Assembly (NCBI GenBank): GCA_036429605.1
Contig: JAVFKD010000002.1
Coordinates: forward strand, 930,001-994,000
Source of the DNA: Cladobotryum mycophilum
Lineage: Eukaryota > Ascomycota > Sordariomycetes > Hypocreales > Hypocreaceae
Direction: 5' to 3'
DNA: 64,000 nucleotides
Shown: positions 58,565 through 64,000 of the stretch, one piece after another
How positions within the stretch are numbered: position 1 is the first letter of the stretch
Layout of the letters: the number at the start of each line of letters is the position of its first letter
The notes under the pieces: model-generated
Seen by the model: the letters and a program-made list of their open reading frames with translations, nothing else
Databases searched by the model: none
Told to the model about the DNA's origin: nothing
Position numbers and translations under genes: made by a program

Positions 58565-58594
58565 ATAAAAATAAAAATAAAAATAAAAATAAAA
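58565..58594. repeat. AAAAT-type pentamer repeat
   Basis: Tandem ATAAAA units occur in intergenic DNA. Confidence 0.8.
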
Positions 58595-61500
58595 CAGTCT
58601 CCATTCAATCCTTCGAATAATAAAGGAGGAGCACATTAAAGTCACGAGTCGTTGAGGATGTAAATGGGGAAATACATGCCGTCAGTCCCATCCATCAGCT
58701 TAGTTTGCTCACCAGAAGCTCATCAAACTCACCAAGTGGCTCCGAGCCGAGAAGCCCGACGTTGATCGGCGTTGAGCCCGATGCTATTCGGCTGCCCGGA
58801 CTGCCCGAGTCTAGATGAGCTACGGAGTAGCCAAGGAACCATCTTGGCTGTCTTTTGCACTTCTCAAACTCACTCTCGACGAATCTGATTGTTTAGAAAC
58901 TCACGTTCCGAGTACGTAACGTGCGGTGCATTTGCGTCCAAAGTAGTAACCAAGGGATTTGCTTGGGGGCTAAACGTGCCGTTGGCTTTTTGGCTTCCCC
59001 CACCTCAAGGACCCCTCGCAAACTCGTTTGGTCTGGTCGCACAAACAAGCCTTTTGTCTTGTTGGAGCACGACCAACAACTGACCCTATTCATTCCAGCC
59101 TGCATAAAGGTCCTTGGATTTGAGTGGACCATGGCATCATTGAAGAAAGCCAAGGTTTTCGTGTCATGAATAGGAATCTTGTCGAGCCTCTGAGTTATCA
59201 ACGTGGACATGTCGCGTCGCCACCGTCTGATGCCCGCCCGATGCTATGCCATGTGCTCAGATGATGGCTCTCACCGGTTCGTTCTCTGGGGATGGGATGG
59301 GATGGGATGGCACTATAGGCTAATGTATCTAGCTACATAGTAGTTCATATCAGTTTTTTCCCAGAATTATACATGCAATAAAGGATATCATGTCAAGTCA
59401 ATTCGCAATCTGAACCGTCCATTGTTGATATTGTTCAACGGTCTTCTCAGGATCCGTTGATGGGCGGGAAAACTAGCGGCTGATTGTTGTTCGCGGCGCC
59501 GTGGCCGTGCGTGGACACGAATGAGCAAAAATATTCAAGAAAATAAGAAGTCGTTTGCTTCAAGGAGCAGGCGGCAAGCCAGGTGGCTGTTTCTGTTCTC
59601 GTGAGCATTGACCCGCGGGCCTCTGCAGGGTCAAGCATCCTTCCCAACCTTTATCGGTCGCCCGACCTAAAAGTAAGTTCCCAGTCGTGGTCGTCGATGC
59701 TGGAGCACTTGGAGGTCCCAGCACATGGTGAGGCGTGAGGCTAGCAGGGGACTGCATCGAGCCACGGACCCCCTTGCGTAGACAGCTTCTGCAGCCCTGC
59801 AAAGCGGCCAGCCATCCAGACTTCTGCGCTGACACTCACTGACCGCTCAGGGTCCAGCGGCTACTGACTAGCCCGGGAGAAGAGGAGGTAACCAAGGGAC
59901 TCGACGACGAGGAGGAGGAGAAACGTGGAGGCTTCGAATGCTGGCGGATGGTGAGAAGCCTGTGTTAGGTATTAGTGTGTGAGGTACCTTCCTACTATAC
60001 TAGGTACTTACCTTGGTACCTAGCAGTAGGTAGTACCTACCTCGCTGTGGAATTTTAGTACCTGAAGCGAAGTGCGTTCTGCAGGACTTTTCGCCTCCCT
60101 GATACGAACCACGAACCATCGAGTGCTGAAGAAGGATTTCCCAATGGATACCCCCAAAGACCGCCAAAGCTAATCAGAGACAAGAAAAAATAAGGAAGGA
60201 ATGCATGCTTCATATCGTGCATCGACTTGGATCTGCGATTAGTCATGAGCCGCAAATCTATTCAGCCCACGTCGTTTGCAGGGGAGCCTTGAACGTTGGA
60301 CCTCTCTGGGGGGCCCAACTTTGTGCCTGTATCCGTACGCGTATGTACCTACTGTAAATGTCCGTCACTCGTCGACGATAATCTGGTACCTTGATACACA
60401 CGCAGTCGCACGCACTCGTACGTAGATGGCGCCTGTAGGTACGATGGGAGATGTAAAGGTACGTAGTACCTCCACAATCCACAGAAAACGGGGCTGGACA
60501 GGGGGAGAGAGGAGAGGGGGCTCGAAATGGGGCAAAAGACCAACGTGGAACCTGAACCTGAATCCACAAGCACCAGCACAAGCACCAGCACCAGCACAAG
60601 CGTAAGTGTGCGCATCCACGCGCCGCCGCTGTCGCCGCTTGTTATTCTCGTACTCCATACATGGTCCAGGCAGGCAGGTCGCCCAGCAGAGGCTGCTTCG
60701 AACCAGATGGGACTGGGACGGGGAAGGGACCATTTGGGGGGGGAATGTATGGATGTACTCCCCCCCGGCACCACCACTCAGGTCCATGGTCCATGGTCCA
60801 TACAAAAGGGTAGAGCAGACCAAAGAACGACGCAAGCGTGGTACTAATTATCGATGGAGAAAGTGGAAGCGTCGTTTCTCTCTCTCTCTCTCTCTTCCCA
60901 CGTAATAACTTTCCGGGGCTGGAAGATTTGGACTTGGACTTGAACATTTCCGGTGGGTAAGGGCTTGAGAAGGAAAGGCAAAAGGGAAAAAAATTCCAAG
61001 GGAAAATAATAGTAACACAAGACACGGACAAGGAAAAGGACAAGGACAAAGAGAAAAGAGACAGAAGGAGAAGAGGGAAAGAAAGAAAGAAAGAAAGAAA
61101 GGGATAGAGACAGAAGGAGAGGCACAGGAAGAGAAAACTAAGAGGAAAGAATCTTTGAGGGCGTCCTTCTTTCCCAATCGGTCAGGTTCGTTGCCGCCGA
61201 CGAATCGCATATCATCTGGTCGCCCATCAACCCATCGCGATCAACAACAACAACAACAACATCATCACCACCACCACCACTAACATTGGTCACACCTGCT
61301 GCTTTCATGCACTTTCCTCTCGACTCGACTCTCTCGACTCGACTCTACTCATGACCAACGAAGAAGCTTGAAAGGGCGGACACAGGCACAGACGCATACA
61401 CAAACACAAGCACAAACAGAACAAGCTGCATCACCAGCTTCTGCTCCTGGATTGGCTCGCTGCGTCGAACCGTCTTCCAATCTCACCTCTTCCCACACCA

Positions 61501-61678
61501 AAAACTCAGTCCGTCGAATCAAGTCAAGGGCCATTCCGACCCGAAAGCGTAGTACAACACGTACTACTACTTACTTACTATACTACTGCCGTCTACTATT
61601 GCTGCAACGGCTACTCGATTACTACTACTGCAACAACTGCTGCCACGACGACGACACTCCATCAATCCCTCCCTCCCT

Positions 61679-61684
<6 letters not shown>

Positions 61685-61723
<39 letters not shown>
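61685..61723. repeat. CT dinucleotide repeat
   Basis: This is a (CT)19-type tract preceded by CCCT units (61666-61684), in the likely leader of the ABC gene. Confidence 0.9.
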
Positions 61724-61726
<3 letters not shown>

Positions 61727-62100
61727 CCGATTGACCCTGTCGTCTTACCACGATCGTCCAGCGGCAGCACCTTTCACCCGCTGCATTCGCCCTTCCGCTA
61801 CATCTTTCGCCTCATCTCACTCGACCTTTCAACTTTTCTCTCTTTTACTTTTCTCTCTTCTTCCCTTTTCGCCATCATCAGCTTGTCCCTCAAGCTCTGT
61901 ACCACCATCAGTCCAACTAACGCTAGCCATCTTGGTGTCGACACTTCCCGTCCCGTGTCTCGCCATTTTGTCGAACCCTGACTTCAATCCCGTCTTTTTT
62001 CCCCCAGTTCCATCTCGATTGTCTACGGCGCTAGAGGAGAATTCTCATCTTGACTAAACGGCAAGGGAAAGCCGTTTCGAATCTCAGTATTTGGCCTGCC

Positions 62101-64000
62101 ATGGCCTCCTCCACTGGTGAGGACTCCGTCTTGGTGGTTCTCAGCTATCTTTACCCGGCTCTTGTCTTTCTGTACTTCCTATCAACGTCTCTGATCGCCA
62201 CTTGCACTCTGCAGGCCGCAAAGAGGGCGAAATGTGTTCAAGAAGAGCGCCCGAGCCGGCGGATCGTCACCTTGATCCTCGGCGTCTTCTTGTTCACACA
62301 CCTCGCTCAAATCATCATCGTCGGCACGCAGGCGGCCGTCCATAAGGTGCCACCCGAGGAGCATATTGTCATTCACCATTTGTCATGTATTCTTGTCTTC
62401 GGTATCCTGCTTATTCGACTGGTGGAGTCCGATTACGTCGTGTGGTACCCGTTCCGTGGTGCCTGGTTCATCTCATTTCCATTTGAGCTCCTCATGACTG
62501 CTTTGGCTGCCGTCAAGGTAAGTCAGGTCCGACTTGGTGGGTGCGGAATCACGTATTTCGCTCTCACCGCAACTCGATGTGCATCACTGGTTGTTCTGGT
62601 GGTATGGACGTGCCTCGGCTTTTGGGTTGGAATCACTCCGCCAGGTTCAGACCAGGAAAGGGCTTCGCTACTACCCAAGACTACCGGAGACGACTCAACA
62701 GCCCCCAAAAATACGACTAGTCCAGGATACGGTGCAACTCAGCGAGATGATGACGAAGAATCCGAGGGCTCTCCAGAATATAGTTGGGAGCGCAGAGATA
62801 GAGAAGCCCGCGAAAGCATGGAGAAGCGATTGGAAGAAGTTGGCAATTGGTTCGAGTACACCAAGGGCTTCATGGTACGTTTCACTATATTCGGCTTGGG
62901 ATCAGTCACATCTGCATGGAAACTCCGTAGCTCAATTTACTAACCTATAACAGATTTTGTTTCCCTATGTTTGGCCAGTTGGAAACAATCGTCTTCAGCT
63001 TCGCGCAGCAGCAGTTGTTCTTTGTCTGTTTACCTCCAATGCTCTGCATCTGCTGATTCCGCGGCAAACCGGTATCATTATGGACACACTCAGCGGCTCA
63101 GGCTCCAATAGTCCATGGACCGCCGTCATCGTCTTTGCGCTTCTGCGTCTGGCAGCTTCCGAATCCGGCATCGAACTTGTCCGCCAATGGCTGTGGGTCC
63201 CTGTCAAGTACTACTCCCAAGACGCTCTCACTCGGGCTTCATACTCTCACATGATGCACCTTTCCGCCGATTTCCATGACTCTAAGAGCTCTTCGGATAT
63301 GTTGATGGCTATTCAGGGTGGAAGTGCGGTATCCAATGCGGTCGAGAGCATCTTGTTGCAGGCGGTCCCTATGCTGGTTGACATGTGCATCGCAGTCGTC
63401 TATCTTTCAATCACTTTTGGACCGTACGAGGGATTGATCACCGTCGCGACTGGCTCCATTTTCATCGTTTTCGCCACCCGACTAGTGGCGGAGTCCAAGT
63501 CCGCCAGCCGAAAGCGCATCAACGCCATGTACCAAGAGTACTACATCCGGCACTCTGGTTTGATTGGCTGGCAAACCGTCAGTTCCTTCAATCAAATTGG
63601 GTATGAAGATAACCGACATGCTAATGCCGTAACAAATCGTTGGCTTAAGGAGCAACAATACGTTATGAGTTGGTATGTCTCGATTGCCTTCCAGACCATT
63701 GTTCTCACATGTGGCCTCATGGCGAGCGCATTCTTGGCGGTCTATCGGATCAACAATGGACAGGCTACATCTGGTCAATTCGCTATGCTTCTGATGTATT
63801 GGGCACAGCTTACATCTCCTCTCCAGTTCTTTGCCAGATTGGGAAAGAACATGAGCGATGATTTCATTGATGCAGAACGACTCCTCGATGTCATGAAAAC
63901 CAAGCCCTCGGTCGAGAATCGGAAGGGCGCCCGACCCCTCAAGTTCGTCTCTGGCGAAGTTGAATTTGACAACGTTTGTTTCAGCTACGACAAGAAGAAG
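62101..64000 (+). CDS. ABC half-transporter, HMT1-type (partial, 5' part)
   Basis: Exon 1 (62101-62874) and exon 2 (62954 to the window edge) show 607 residues, joined at GTACGT/CAG with phase 0 and an ACTAACC branch sequence. The N-terminal hydrophobic domain is characteristic of HMT1 (extra membrane spans such as VLVVLSYLYPALVFLYFLST). Then comes an ABC membrane domain with ASYSHMMHLSADFHDSKSS, RINAMYQEYYIRHSGLIGWQ and LQFFARLGKNMSDDFIDAERL. The sequence stops at VEFDNVCFSYDKKK, just before Walker A of the nucleotide-binding domain. HMT1 relatives export or store phytochelatin-type metal or glutathione conjugates in the vacuole. An in-frame ATG at 62050 would extend the protein by 17 residues. 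Confidence 0.9.

Larger units (their letters stand above)
54538..62100. other. Gene desert with microsatellites and long leader
   Basis: This is 7.6 kb without a supported gene. Short ORFs lack motifs. Low-complexity tracts include GAT repeats (54886-54916), a C14 run (56629-56642), AAAAT repeats (58565-58594) and CT repeats (61685-61723). Positions about 61220-62100 are CT- and CAA-rich and likely contain the promoter and 5' UTR of the ABC transporter. Confidence 0.5.

Noticed and set aside
60349..61210. Overlapping ORFs in both strands
   Set aside because: They are driven by CAGCAC, AG and CT repeats; compositions are repetitive and change with frame.
1..64000. CRISPR arrays, bacterial operons, rRNA genes
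   Set aside because: No regular spacer arrays, Shine-Dalgarno-led gene chains or rRNA sequences are visible; the genes are eukaryotic with introns.

Overview
The window is nuclear DNA of a filamentous ascomycete. The genes carry short introns (about 45-110 bp) with GTAAGT/GTATGT-type donors, CTAAC/CTGAC-like branch points and nearby CAG/TAG acceptors. The protein set is that of a Sordariomycete, and my guess is Hypocreales; that placement is inference because no marker gene was searched.

Positions 1 to about 11.2 kb look like an accessory island: AT-rich, full of decay and short of housekeeping genes. It holds a cytochrome P450 relic lacking its heme-ligand loop (1-417), a frameshifted conserved fungal gene (1327-2264), a 293-bp MITE with 82-bp inverted repeats (2727-3019), a decayed gene with a stop and a frameshift (3217-4435), a five-exon AT-hook protein gene (4531-5908) divergently paired with a highly unusual histone H3 variant (6300-6855), an HNH-endonuclease-domain gene (7014-8471), and a LysM gene broken by a local inversion (about 9036-10795). 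The island ends at an intron-containing tRNA-Ile(AAU) at 11226-11323.

From 11.5 to 49.9 kb the content is ordinary core genome: a BCS1-like AAA ATPase, a microbial-type PARG domain protein, an amino-acid permease, an F-box protein, a VPS9/ankyrin/PX/BAR protein (Vrl1-like), an uncharacterised protein, the OLA1/YchF ATPase, a PPPDE (DeSI-type) protease, uS11m, TIM44, a NADAR protein, tRNA-Ala(UGC), VPS35, a PPxY-bearing M28 peptidase, a DAP1/MAPR protein, a GNAT acetyltransferase and inositol oxygenase. Several act together: VPS35 and the Vrl1-like protein in endosomal sorting, the PPxY peptidase in a trafficking/ubiquitin role, and uS11m, TIM44 and BCS1 in mitochondria. From 49.9 to 62.1 kb the window is gene-poor and rich in microsatellites, with one bZIP-like gene (53401-54537). 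An HMT1-type ABC transporter starts at 62101 and runs off the window.

The best candidate for an undescribed system is the H3 variant and its divergent AT-hook partner. The H3 variant keeps the ARTKQ start, S10, K14 and K18 but has no lysine at the positions of K9, K27 or K36, has a one-residue longer loop 1, and has a roughly 17-residue C-terminal extension. A second notable result is technical: four gene models need exactly one base added to or removed from a mononucleotide run, which suggests homopolymer errors in the assembly rather than four independent pseudogenes.
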